DNA of 64,000 nucleotides, taken from Canis aureus (taxonomy: Eukaryota; Chordata; Mammalia; Carnivora; Canidae). Positions 8,516-21,479 of this stretch are shown piece by piece. Both the position numbers and the translations under genes were made by a program. The stretch spans positions 6,146,574-6,210,573 of the forward strand of contig NC_135640.1 of NCBI RefSeq assembly GCF_053574225.1, read 5' to 3'. Numbering within the stretch: the stretch's first letter is position 1; every line of letters starts with the position of its first letter. The notes below the pieces were generated by a model that did not search any database, was not told the origin of the DNA, and saw nothing but the letters and a program-made list of their open reading frames with translations.

Positions 8516-11257
8516 ATTGAAATTTTGTCTGCAAAAATTAATAGGCAAAATATTTGTTCTTCATTTATGCTTATATGATACCTAATTTTTTAAATCAAAA
8601 ACATTCCATCAATCTGAGTGATTTGTATTATATAAAGGCAATATCTGAATGCCTGACCCCCTCTATATGTGGAATAGGAAGCTGAGAAATAACAAAACAT
8701 GCCTGTTTTTACATATACGCACCACCACCACCAGCCTGCCAGTGTATGAAAGTTTTTCCATTACTTAAGATATTATGTGAATATACTGAGAAATATAATG
8801 CCAAAACTTAAGTGCTTTGTAGATCATATAGGTCTGTATAAATGTAAGCTATTATTATCATACAAGTCATGGAATATTATAATCAAGTGTCAACATAAAA
8901 GAACATAAATGAAAGAAAGTTAAAAATAATTTGATTATTTATCTAAAAAGGTGTTTAAAAAGAAAAAAAGTTCCACTTAAAGACATAGAAACTATCTCTA
9001 ATAATAAAATGCTATACCTATTACCAGGCAGAGAGAAAGACAGAGACTTGTTACAATCTATTTATTTATTTATTTGTTTATTTATTTGTTTTTTGTTTGT
9101 TTTTTGTTTTGTTTTGTTTCTTGTATTTTGGGCTTTTTGTTTTGTTTTGTTTTTGTTTCAATCTATTTAAATAAATATCTTGCCAATGAGGATTAGTATA
9201 CATATTTTTATTAGCTTTCAAATAGCATTTCAATTTATCATAATGCAGCAAATTTCAGGGACTTTGGGGATGTGATAGATACTAATTTATATTACTTTTT
9301 TTCTAATTTATATTCTTAATATCCTCTGTGTTTTAAATGTAAATGTAATGCTAATATGCTAGAATCTGTTCTACTTAGGTATATTTTTAATAATTAACGG
9401 CATTCAAAAAATAACATTCAAAAATTATAAGCTTTCATAATAGATTACTATGCAACAAAGAACAATATGATCTCTTAAGCAATATTTCTGTGTAAAGTTC
9501 CATCGATAACACATTTCAAAACACTGTAATATAAAAATGAACAAAGAAAAAAATTCATCATCATCTCTTGGGTATTGTACAATGCAAATTTTATCAGTTC
9601 TTTTCTAAGGCAAAACACAAACCTCTCACCCATAAAACATAATAAATTAACATAAAAGATACACTAGAGTCTAAAGACAAAATGGAAGAGAGAGTATTAC
9701 TCACTGGGAAGTCCAAACACAATGCAAGAACTTGAATTATCTTCACTCTGTTATTCCTGTGCAACAAATGAACCATGAAAAACATTGCAAATTTATCATG
9801 CATATTCTCTCCATTTGTACTTGTTATATGAGAAAATTAATTCTTATATGAGTAAATGTAATCCCCTCAAAATGGTAAAATTCAATACATTGGGTCTATT
9901 TTTTCCATTACTATGTAGTACAAATTTGAAGGCTGTTTTGTTCAGGAAAATATTCTAAAATAAAATTATAAACATAATTTTTATTTTTTTAAATGCACAA
10001 ATGACAATGAAATGATAAGTAGCTTTTTACTATGTCAAGAGAGGGAAAATAGTTTGGTTTTACATATAGCTGTGGTCTATAGAGGGGAATAAAAAGATGT
10101 TTTATATTAGGAAAAAATGCAGTCCAATAAATATCTAACATCTCTATTATTGAAAATTTCAGCAAGGTTGATATTCTAATTCACTTGTTCCATCTCAAGA
10201 AATCTTTGTTCATGAGGCAATCATGTTTCCACTTTAAGTAGACTACACATAATAAAATTTCTCAATATGAGACACAATATATGCTAGATAAAATCCAAAA
10301 ATTCAAGCCTAAAAATGCATGCTGTTAGAAAAATAAATTATAAGGATCTCTCAAATTATAAGAAAATGCAATTCAAGAGACATAAAGCACAAGATTGCTT
10401 TGTTTTAGGAGCGTCTATTTACCCTTACGTGGCCTGGAGCTATTGTTTTAACTGGCTATGTATCATACAGAAGTGGGACAATGCCTGAATAGGATTTTGA
10501 ATCAGAAAACTCTTCATAAAATTGGAATTCTGAAACAGTTGCACTGCCATTTAGATAGAGATAAAAAATCCTAAAATGCAGAAAGAGATGTTTGGAACAT
10601 TTATTTTGCTTTTTGAAAAAAATTTCTCAGGATTTCCTAAACATAGCTTTTGGTCAAGCATATTTGAAATCAGAATTTACTCTGTTATGTATTGCTCAAG
10701 CAATAAGCTAAAGATTTACCTGAAATCACTCCTAGGCAAGTTGCCCCCACCTACCTGAGAGAAGCAACACAAATAGTCTCAGGAAAAAAAGAACTTTAAG
10801 TGAAGCCTTCAAATAATTTCCAACATTCATTTTTAAGAATAGATGATTAATAAAAATCATAGGTAAACAATAAAATAGATATCCTGAGTGAGTTCACTGA
10901 AACAAAAATTTTATAATCAGAGCAAAAGCACTGTGACTATTGGAATTGCCAGACGTATAATATAAAAATAATATATTTTATATGCGTAGAGAAATCTAAA
11001 AATTGAAAGTATGAGAGACTATCAAAATGGTTTAGATAGATTTGAAAAAGAAGCAAATGCATAAAAATCTAAAATGAATTTTATGTGCATTAAGTATAAC
11101 ATATATGTAATATATTCATATTAATATATTCATATTCATGTATATATGAATGAAAAATTTAATAATTCTGTGCAAGACTTGCTGTTTCTGATATTGATAG
11201 AGTAAATTTTCAGAACGAACCTAAAACTATGACTCCTAGCTAACAAAATATTTATTT
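8516..11257. other. Unassigned AT-rich sequence
   Basis: No recognised repeat, RNA gene or convincing coding frame. Low-complexity (TTTA)n/(TTTTG)n lies at 9059-9165. Frames of 60-80 codons here have no recognisable content and fit chance in AT-rich DNA. Confidence 0.5.
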
Positions 11258-11269
11258 AAAATCATGGAA

Positions 11270-11466
11270 GGGCTTCCTGGGTATCTCAGTCTGATGAGTG
11301 TCTGCCTTCAGTTCAGGTCATGATCCCTTAGTCCCTGGATCAAGTCCTGCATTGGGCTTCCTGCTCAGCGGGGTGTCTGCTTCTCTCTCCCTCTCTGCTC
11401 CTTCTCCCAGTTGTCCCCCCCCCCCACTCATTCTCTCTCTAAAATAAATAGAATATTTTAAAAAAT
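11270..11466 (+). mobile_element. Older SINEC, sense
   Basis: Diverged head (GGGCTTCCTGGGTATCTCAG), a middle with CTGCTCAGCGGGGTGTCTGC, a run of eleven C, then AAAATAAATAG tail. TSDs AAAATCATGGAA (11258-11269) and AAAATCATTGAA (11467-11478) differ at one base, which fits an old insertion. Confidence 0.87.
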
Positions 11467-11937
11467 AAAATCATTGAAGAGTTGAAAAGATCACAAAGAA
11501 TTACTGGGTCAAGTTGAAGTCAAGTTCAAAACCCAGAGAGATGAAAAACTAAGAAAATTTCTGTCTCTGAGAATAATTGTTGAGATTATAAAATTTGAAT
11601 ATGATATTGGGGGAGTAAAATAAAAGCCCATGCTCACGGAAATGGTGATTCTTTAAAGAGAACCATCCCTTTCTGAAGATCAGAGTCAGCTGGGAGTTGA
11701 CCAACCTTCATGAGGAACTTACAGCCAAAATACAGCTCAACTGGATCTTCTGAGAAATCTCAAGCCCTAAAATTAATTTAAGGCAATCTTCTACAAGCAA
11801 TGACCATAGTCAAATGGCAAAGACATCATTTTACTTAGGGTTCAAATTATACCTTCAAATTGCCATGAATATAATCAAAGCAATCAAGGCACTCAAGAAA
11901 GAAAAAATTTAGTATAAGTTTAACTATAGAAACAGAC

Positions 11938-12012
11938 ACACACCCAAAAATAAAAATAAAAAATAAAAATAAAAATAAATAAAAAATAAATTAAAATAAT
12001 AAAAAAATAAAC
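11938..12012. repeat. A-rich (AAAAT)n low-complexity tract
   Basis: Irregular AAAAT and AAAAAT units run for about 70 bases. It could be a retroposon tail, but no element body adjoins it. Confidence 0.9.
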
Positions 12013-12279
12013 ACACAAAAAGATTTGGGATATTAAACTATCACATAGCATATTAAAAAATTAAATACATAGTATATTAAAAATTTAATATATATATGTA
12101 ACAGGTATAAACATATAAAGTTCATGTAAAGAACTATTTTAACATAAATGGCTATATTTGCAAGGGATAGGGAACTTAAATTTAAATCAAATAGATCATC
12201 TAGAAGTAAAAACACATTAAAACTAAAATACTATATGGTTTCACAACTATTAAGACAAAACTGAAAACATGATTAAAAA

Positions 12280-13090
12280 ACTGTATCTTCTTCCATGTCT
12301 CTTGTACATTATATATATAATCTCTCCATGATTCATTCTGGAAAGTTCTTCCATCCTATAATTCCATTTTCTAATTTTTTTCTAGCTCTGACTATTCTAT
12401 TAATCTCATTGTCAGTTTCTTAATTTCTGTTATTTATAATTGTCAAGTCTACAAATTTCCTTTTTTTTTTTACAAGGTCTCTATTGAGTTTTTAAATTCC
12501 TCTTGTATTTTCTTTAACATATTAAGCATAGTCTTATTTTTAAAAATCTACATCTGATGCCTTCCTCATCTAGATTTCCTGAGTATGTCCCTAATATCAA
12601 ATTATCTTACTTTAAATGCATGATTATTTTTTGTTGAGTGCTAGACATTGTAGGGGAAATAGTAGAGAAAAATTGAACTCTGAAAGAATTTGAGTTCTTC
12701 CCAGGGCATTTTTATTTTCTTTTGCCAAATAGCTAAGGCCAACCACAACCTAAACAACTTAATCCAATTTAGTTTTGAGATAGTTTGAAGGTGTGCTACT
12801 CTTTTAGTAAGGGTTGGTTTGTTTCCAGTTGACTTGTACATGTAAGGTGTAGCACTTTGCTTTTCCTTGATAGTGCCTATTTTCATCAGTGATCCTACTG
12901 CCTGGTAGGTCCTGAACTCCATTTGTTACCCTGTTACTCTTGTGAGTCTCTCCAAACTTTCTCTCAAATGCTAAGCCAAATAAGACAAACAAGGCTTTCA
13001 TGTTTAAAAAAAGTTTTGTCTCTCATTCTCTCTCTCAGATCCTGATTCTGTAACTCCTTTTTATCCCAGTAGCCGTTTAACTTCCAACAC
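12280..13090 (-). mobile_element. Ancient L1-like fragment, probable, antisense
   Basis: Phrases such as GTTGAGTGCTAGACATTGTA resemble those in ancient mammalian L1 non-coding regions; a similar passage occurs inside the ancient L1 at about 24380-24440. Divergence is heavy and both ends are uncertain. The 93-codon minus frame at 12641-12922 has no recognisable domain. Confidence 0.4.
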
Positions 13091-15170
13091 AAATTTTCCA
13101 CATTTTCTATTTGGTCTCATCATGTGGGTTTGTCCAAGTTACCTAATTGACTGTTATAAAAAAGAAAACTCTGGAAACTTTTATTTGAACCTGAAAATTA
13201 GATACTATTCCTAACATTTCTCTGCAGTTGAAGTATGTCTTGCATGACTATATTTTAAGGCCATAAATGTCTGTAGGTTAAAAGTGTTCTATCTTTTTAC
13301 CACAAGTTTGTTTATTTTAGTCACTGCATTCATCCAAAAAAATAATATTGCTAATATAAATTGATGATTCAGTTGAAATATGGACAAGTTCTACTAACTT
13401 TAACCATTGACATTGCTCTCCAGGTCTACTGATTGGTTTTAACAGAAAAATGTGTGCTCCAACATCTTCTGCTGACCTCTTCATTTTCTTAAAAACCAAT
13501 TTACTTGCAGATAGGGACAGAAAGGCAGGGTGTGCATACTGGTGAGAATTATGAAACAAAGATTAATGAACGGTGCTTGTCAAAGATTTGCTGAAGTCAA
13601 GTATTTTGCACAGGCTGCCTGATACAGCAGTCATGCATTCATTCAGTCTATAGAGTTTAGGACATAAAAATGGAATCATGCCAGATGAGTGAGCTGAAGA
13701 AATGTGAATGCTTGAATGGTAGCAATGTATCCCACATACTTCACCTTAATAAAGCCTGGCAAGTCTCCCTCTTAGACCTCATTTTCCCCTCTGTCAGCTG
13801 AATATGGGTAACATTCTAAAAGGGAAGGGATAGAAGTGGTATGCAAAATACTTCAGATTTTAATTTACTCTTAACCTCCTGTTTGACTTTCTAAGCATGC
13901 TTGTCATGGTGCCAAGAGGCAATTTAAGAAAAATTAATCTGCATTTAAAAGACTAACTTTAGGTACATTTAAAATGGTATAATAAAGCATAGTTATAATT
14001 CATAACACCAGTATAATAAACTTTGAGTGTTTGTTGATATCCAATGAATCATTTTGAGAAATTTGGAAAGCTAGATTTTAAGTTTTCATTGTAGCAGGCT
14101 GTTCTTTTTGATATACATGAGGAGAACTATATCCTAATTGACTTTTAACTAAAATATTAGTGGCTTATTTGAGCATCAAGCCATCCATACATCAGTAATC
14201 AGTTATTACTCCAATATTCAAGCCCTAAAGGATTTATAATATACTCCATGATACCATTTCCCTTCATTGGCCAAAAGGAACAGCAAGAATGTTGGGCAAC
14301 AACAAAATATTTCTACATACTGCAAGGCACTTGTTTAGAGTAGAAAACAGTTTCAAGATAAATCCAGTTCTCCATCTAAGAATCATCCCTGCCTTAGGGT
14401 TTCTCCATTTCAAAATATTTATTTGCTGCCTGTAAAGACACATTTAATTTCTGTTTTATTATTTTACTTAAATTTAAAAAGTACCATGTTCTTAAATACA
14501 ACTATATAGTCTATCATTTTGATGATAAATAAATATTTTTTGTTTCAGTCTTACATAGACTTAAGGCATTAAAGGTTTAAAGATTTAATGACACTTAAAG
14601 ATTTAAAGTTAAATTTAAATCACATTAAAAGTATTTGTGACAAGAATAAAATTTTAATTGTTCCTGAGACAATTTTAAAACACTCCTTTTAAAGCACTCA
14701 TGATTTCAGAATCTGTTTTTTTTTTATTTTATTTAATGAGGAGATGACAAATTTAGTAAAATTAGAAAACAACCATAGAATGTAAAAGTATGGAAAAAAA
14801 TAGTAGCTATTAAAATGATAATGGCACTGAACTATTGTGAGTTGTGGCTGATGAGGGACTAGATAGTTAGTGCTCACAGGAAATTTCCTGGCAAGATAAG
14901 AAAAATCTTTCATCTTGAACTCTAAGAAATAACTATCTTGCTAATCATCATCATCACCATCATTATCATCATCATCTCCATCCAATAATGATAATTTCTT
15001 TCCATTTTTCTCAACCACCCTTTTGTAACTTGCTTCAGTTACAAAAAGTTGTTATAAAAACTTGACCTGGAAAAGAGAATGTAGCTACTACTGAGGGAGT
15101 GATAGCAAGATGCTAATAGGTAAATAAGATAAAAAGGTTGGCTGATAAACTGTGAGAGGAACCACAATGT
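13091..15170. other. Unassigned sequence with a short ATC tract
   Basis: No gene or recognised element seen. An imperfect (ATC)n tract lies at 14944-14983. AT-rich throughout, with no usable open frames. Confidence 0.5.
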
Positions 15171-15480
15171 CCTACGACATATGAATGGATAAAGAAGATG
15201 TGGTACATGTATACAACTGAATATTACTCAGCCATCAGAAAGGACGAATACCTACCATTTGCTTTGAAGTCAATAGGAAAAGGACAGTCATCATATGGTT
15301 TCACTTATTTGTGGAATAAAAGAAATAGTGAAAGGGAGTAGAAGGGAAAGGAGGGAAAATGAGTGGTGAAAAATTAAAGAAGACAATCCATGAGAAAGGA
15401 TGGGCTGAGCACTGGGTGTTATACTATATGTTGGCAAATTGAATTTAAACAAATAAATAAATAAACAAACAAACAAACTT
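15171..15480 (+). mobile_element. 5'-truncated L1 3' end, sense
   Basis: It runs from GACATATGAATGGATAAAGA (ORF2 C-terminus) through GAGCACTGGGTGTTATACTA to TTGAATTTAAACAAATAAAT and a (AAAC)n tail. This is the canid-type L1 3' end in about 310 bases. No convincing TSD was found. Confidence 0.88.
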
Positions 15481-15639
15481 GGCAGGTTGGTCACAAAGAA
15501 AGTTTAAGTAATCTGTTTACTATAGAACCTAAAGCATGTATTAAATACATGAGTGTAGATTATTAACCTCTTGGAGAAATTATAGGATACAAACAATATT
15601 TAATAAGTTTTTCATGACCAGAGTGTAATAGGAAGATTC

Positions 15640-16180
15640 CTAAGATGCCTTCCCCCAAAAGTCCAGGGCCATGTTTTCCCCATTATTAAATTAAACACTT
15701 TTAGGTTTTGTTAGGAAAAGTTTTGTAGTTGTAATTAAGATTCCAAATCAGTTGTCATTAATGTAGGGAGATAATCCAAGGAGCCTGACATGGTCAGGTG
15801 AGGTCTTTAAAAGCAGTTTTTTTCTAGCTAATTGCAGAAAAGGAAGTTGGAGATTTGAAGCACCCCATTGTTGACTTGAGGATAGAGATAGCTATGTGGC
15901 AAGGAATACGTGTGGCCTCTAGGAGCTGAGAATGGCTGTTGTATGTTAGCCAGCAAGTAGACAAGAACCTTGTCTCTTCAACATCAAGGAACTGAATTCT
16001 GGCAAGGAAAATAATCTTGGAAGCAAAAGTTTTCCCCAGAGTCTCCAGATGAGAATTCAGACTGAACTGACCATTGCTTTTATTCCAATCTTATAATACC
16101 CTGAGCTGAGAACCCAGCCATGCATGGTGGACTTCTAACCTGCAGAACTTTGAATTCAATCACATAACTATTATCAAGGA
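15640..16180 (+). repeat. Ancient interspersed repeat, possibly a MaLR-class LTR
   Basis: The spaced words GGAGATAATCCAAGGAG, GCAAGGAATACGTGTGGCC and GGACTTCTAACCTGCAGAAC in this order recall an abundant old mammalian LTR-type repeat. The family is not fixed from sequence alone, and unrelated chance similarity is possible. It contains no coding frame. Confidence 0.4.
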
Positions 16181-18009
16181 TGCCAGAGGCAGTATAACCT
16201 AGCAGTACTTCTATTTAGAAGAGGAAACAATTTTGAGGATAAAAATAGAAGTTTCTGTCTTAGTATAACCTCCATGTGTTCAAGCCATTATTGAGTTAAT
16301 TCTTTTAAATTATTAATTCTCATAATTCTCTTTGTTTCTTTAATAATAACCAATGTATGTTACCCAAAACATTTTTGTGAAATCTATATGTAATATTCTG
16401 TTTCTAAAATGATTTTCAAGGGGTATATACATATATGGATAATATGCTGATAATTTAACTACTGGGTTGCTGACATAAAATTTTTAAAGCCTTCTCAGCA
16501 CCACATAGGAATGAGTATCTCTATAATGCTTTCTTTAACTTACTAAATTATAGCTATTACCAAAATTCTATTTTATAAACTGAGCTATAGATTCCAGAAT
16601 ATTTGAAGGAATATGAGTGACACTCTATCCTAACCATATATTTAAATTAAGAAAATGATATTCAGAGATATCATATAAAGACCTTTAGAAAATTTTTTTC
16701 TAATTTTCTAAAAAAATTAAAATTTTTTAAAATATCCCATGAAAACCTAGAAGAGATAGATAAAAGTACAAGGAATGATACTGTGAACTGTCACCTAACT
16801 GTCATTAATTTTCAATTATCAATTCATGGCCAATTAAAGATGTATTTTCAGTGGATCATAACACTCCATTTTTCCAAGATATTACAAGTTTAGAGTAATA
16901 TTTTATTTAGTCAAGGGGGATTATCCAATACTTACAAGAGTACTGTCATTGACTACATGTTTTCAAATTTAATGGTTTAACAGTTCAAGGTACAAATCCT
17001 AAAATAGTAACCTTATATATTACCTGTTAATACTGTACACAAGAAATAAAATGACTTGTCTTTATTTTTTTTAAAACTTGCATTAAATATTTTGAACTAT
17101 ATTGTTATTTTGAATATTCCTTGGTTTGCTTGGGAGTTCTAATTATTTTCAATGCCAAAGTCCACACTTTATTGTCTCAAAGAAAAGATTTTTCTAATAT
17201 CCGCAGAAAATAAACAGTTGGATGTGATGCTGTCTTAACTCTCAAGGAGTTAACTATCAAGATAATACAGTTAAAAAAAACATTATAGAGAATTTTGTAA
17301 ATTCAATAAGAGAAGCTCAGAGATTATGGGAACTCAGAGGAGTAACAGAATATATACATTTAGGTAAGAGAGGAAAGGCTGTGTAAAATGTAGTATTTAA
17401 TATGAGCTATAAAAAATTGGCAAATATTCAACAATATGAATGAAAAAATCATAGGATTTTCTGGTGACCAACATTAAATGGACATTTAAAAACTTTTCAT
17501 AAATATTGTGAAATACAGGAACCATAAATTTACTAAATCCATTAATGACCCGGCACTTGCAATTTAGGAACATGATGATACACAAAGGACAGTAAATCTC
17601 AGAAAGATAGTGCAAACTTATGTGCTGAAAGAACATTTTGGAAATGCAGTTCAATATAGACAACATAGCTAATGATGAAGGAGCCTCTAATCGGACTGGA
17701 AACCGAGATACATTGCCAAATATTTTATCCAAAAAACCTGACAACCTAAATTTTAAACAAACAAAAAACCAATATAAATGTACACAATATGTTTACACTG
17801 ATTCATTCATTTATTTGATAATCTATCATGAATACCTACTACCATCAGGGAAAGACTCTCATGTGAATTGGAAAAAAGGAGGAACTCTATTGTGTTTCAA
17901 ATCCCAAGAATGAAATTAAAAGTGATTTGTTTGATTTCAAGAAATGTGAAAACAGAGAAAGGAACTGCTTTTATTCCTTACTCACTTAATGGTAATACTG
18001 TTCATCAAG
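16181..18009. other. Unassigned AT-rich sequence
   Basis: No recognised element. Two overlapping frames of 115 codons (17397-17744, minus) and 91 codons (17638-17913, plus) have no recognisable motif and fit chance. An AT self-complementary stretch lies at 16683-16735. Confidence 0.45.
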
Positions 18010-18880
18010 TCTTTCCACTTTAAGCCTGTCAAATGTATCTCAGATATGTCTCTCAAAATCTGTTCTCTCTTCTTTCCTCTCATTGCTGCTGCTCAGTTCA
18101 GGCCCTCATATCTGTCACTTGAAATATTGTAAAACAGCCTTTTAGCAGATCTCTATACAACCAGTTTATCTAGTTCCCTTTGGCTCATCATGCTGCCACT
18201 TCAGTTATCATGCTTAAAATGCAAATATGTCATCTAATTACCAGTATTAGAACTGTATTGGGACATACACTCCAGAGGCATATGGAATAAAATGCAAACA
18301 ATTGGCAAGGCCTAAAAGATAGCCATACATTTTGCAGCATAACTTTGATCTATATTTTTCAACTTCATTTTCTACAACTCTGGACCATCTTCCCACTTGA
18401 TCTCTTACATTGCAGTCCACGAAACTTTTTACCATACTCTAGGCACATTAGGCTCTTTTATAGTCATACAGCTTAGTACAGTTTGCCCCATTCCTGGAAT
18501 TGTCTCCCTCCCAGATTATTTATTATTATTATTATTTGTATTGAAGTCCTATCCTCGATGGCCTAGCTTAAGTATCACCTCTTCACTATGATACTTTTTT
18601 GTAATGCCCCAAAAACACTGTTTTATCTTCTGTCACTCCTTAGAACCATATACATACGCAAATAAAGCTATTTTATTTTTTATATTTTATTATAATCTCT
18701 TGGCATCTGGGTCTTCTATCTTACTCTAACAGGTAAAATAAGTTCAAACTTCATTTCCATCTATCTTTTTTTTTTTTTCTTTTTTTCCTTGACACCGAAC
18801 ATAGGGCCTGGTATAATGGAAGTAATAACATATGCTTGTTAAGTAATTGAACACATATGTTGAAAATGATGCTGTATCAA
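18010..18880 (+). mobile_element. LINE-2-like ancient remnant, sense
   Basis: Spaced similarity to the L2 3' end: a CCATTCCTGGAATTGTCTCC-type passage, TAAGTATCACCTCTTCACTA, and an ending near GCCTGGTATAATGGAAGTAA then TGCTTGTTAAGTAATTGAAC, like the L2 tail. Very diverged, with a T-rich insertion at 18767-18787. Confidence 0.55.
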
Positions 18881-19315
18881 AATTCAATTTTTATATGTAA
18901 ATTTGAGTTTTCGTTTTTGTTATTCTTTTGTTAATCAAGTTTATTTCTATATTCTAGTGTTACCTATAGTAGCAAAGAGAAATGAAGCAAATTTTGTGAA
19001 TAAAACTCATTTATAATCATATATTTTCTTAACTATGGGTGGCATTTTGCCTGTTGCAGTAAAATACTCCCTCTTCTCCCCCCAATTGTGATTTATGCCT
19101 TCTTACTATGCCATTATAAGTGCAAGGTTTACATATATGTTCTGTATTTTTACCCTTGGAGACAGTAATTGAAAAAAATCTATGGTGTTATTGTGGAAAA
19201 ATCTCCACAAAAGATCAAACTAAATTCAGAAATTGGTGAAATATGAGAATTTTTAATGTACTTTTCCTAGAAAGTCCTTCATGCATTAGTAACTTTTATA
19301 ATTAGAAACTTTTAG

Positions 19316-19495
19316 GATAGTGTGGTGGCTCAGCGGTTTAGCTCTGCCTTCAGCCCAGGGCGTGATCCTGGAGAACCGGGATCGAGTGCCCTGTTGGGCT
19401 CCCTGCATGGAGCCTGCTTCCCCCTCTGCCTGTGTCTCTGCCTCTCTCTCTCTCTGTGTCTCTCATGAATAAATAAATAAAATCTTTAAAAAAAA
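19316..19495 (+). mobile_element. SINEC, sense
   Basis: It reads from GTGGTGGCTCAGCGGTTTAG through CTCCCTGCATGGAGCCTGCT, a CT tract and AATAAATAAATAAAATCTTT, to poly(A). TSDs AGAAACTTTTAG (19304-19315) and AGAAACGTTTAG (19496-19507) differ at one base. The first bases of the head are missing or changed. Confidence 0.92.
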
Positions 19496-19507
19496 AGAAA
19501 CGTTTAG

Positions 19508-21479
19508 TAGATTTTGCTATTTATTTTATATCCTACAATTGAAGGCTTAGATTTCTCTATCTTTGGGAAAGTGAGAGATACTTATTCATGATTGGTAGAA
19601 AACTGGGCAATTTATTAAATTATTTCTGAAACTCATTCTTATTAGTACCAGCTTTCCTCAGAAAAGTTCTAGAAACATAATTGGTGCCTTCTACCCAGCT
19701 CCCCCCCCGCAAAAACAAACAAACAAACAAACAAACAAACAAAAATTCCTTTACTTTTCAACTCTTAAAATTCACATAAGGCTGAGAGTTTATACTGTGA
19801 AGATGCAAGGTGGTGGTTAATAGAGTGAAGAGAGAGGTAAATATATTATCTCTCTTCCAAACTCTTACTTCTAAACCAAATCCTCTCAATTTTGGAGCTA
19901 GGAAAGAAAAGTTAGGAAGGACAAAACAGTGGTAATATGAGATAAATTGTATGAAAATTGATGAAGTCTCACCAAAAGTGGTTATGTAACCTTAGTAATA
20001 GAATAAAGAGATCTAAAACTATCCAGAGCCCTCCTGAATACCATTCCACTATGACTCAAATATCCTATCTCAAATATCTAGGTTTTTTTATTGGTTTCAA
20101 AAGTGTTTGTGATATTTATTATAGTTTATTCAACAAACATTGAATTAGACATATTTTTAACCATTGTCTAAATCAGTTTACATTTTTCCCAAATCTTTCC
20201 AAATGACAGTGCATTTTTCTTTTGAATAGTAGCATAATGCACAAAACACAAAAGTATACCTATAAGAATAAATGGATTTTATGTTATACCAATTTTCTCT
20301 CTTAAGTTAAATGTCATCAAATAGGTAACTTGATTAAACTAATAATCTTTCAACATATTTAAAAATAAATTTTAAAAAATTTTAAATATGTCTTTAGAAA
20401 GCATTACTGACCTGAAAGTAACAATACATTGTATGTTAATTAACTGGATTTAAATAAAAATTTTTAAAGTATTACTGAAAAAAATAGCATTAACTCAAAC
20501 TTTTAAGACACAGCTATATCTCAAAAATTTTAATGAAACAACCATTTCAAAAAAAAAAAAAGAAACAACCATTTCTGTTATACATGCTTCTTTTCACTTC
20601 TTATCCATATATGACCATACATTATCATAATTATAATCATACAGCAAATTTTGGTTACTGAATTTAGCATTATATTTTCCATGTTGTAATACATGATAAA
20701 ATATTTGATATATTATAATTTACTTTAAGTATATTCTGCAACTGTCATTGCATTTTAATTTTCAAGTATTTCAAGTAGAATCTTTTCCTTAGGATTTTTT
20801 TAAATTCCTAAAGTAAAGTTGGAAGGAAAAATAAAATACCTCTGAGGAGTGTAAATTTCAAATATTTGAATTTGGTCTCAAGAGATTTCTTTTATATATA
20901 AACTGAAGAAAATTTATGAGTAATATATATATATAGCACTTGATATATTGAACTACATTAGTTGATGTAATATGCAATGTAAACTCATATAGTTTGTATT
21001 ATAATTATTACATTAAACAATTATATTAGTTTTACAACTAACATATGAAAGTATATATTCACTTGAGTAAAGAAAATGGTACAAAGTCACAAAGATCTTT
21101 TTCTGTAATCCTGAATGAGTTATTTAAATTCTGAAACTTTGTGGTCTCCTTTGAATATAAGAATGACAATGACTACTTTTCAGGGACTTTTCTTTATTTT
21201 GAGGATTAAGTCTTTTAAAAGTATAAAAAGGCCCTACTCTGTTTAGTATGTAATATAAGATTAAGACATAAAAAATTGGGTACACTCTTAATAGCTTTAT
21301 GTATATAGATTGTGCGCCCTTTTTTTCCAGATTTTAGTTAACTGGTAGGCAATTTTCACTCTTGCTTAAGCATGCACTTTCAAAATTCATCAAGGAAAAA
21401 AAGAGAGAGGCAAACCATAAAATAGTACTATCTGCACATCTCTAAAATAATGAGAGGAATTATTAGTCCATATTTTTTA
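19508..21479. other. Unassigned AT-rich sequence with simple repeats
   Basis: Contains a C-run and (CAAA)n at 19702-19744, a poly(A)-only insertion at 20535-20575, and a short AT run at 20923-20934. No gene recognised. Confidence 0.5.
20535..20575 (+). mobile_element. Poly(A) tract between 14-bp target-site duplications
   Basis: GAAACAACCATTTC at 20535-20548 is repeated exactly at 20562-20575 with only thirteen A between. A duplicated target plus an A-tail is the mark of L1-type target-primed insertion; here no element body is left. It is best read as an insertion truncated down to its tail. Chance duplication plus A-run growth is the alternative. Confidence 0.65.
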
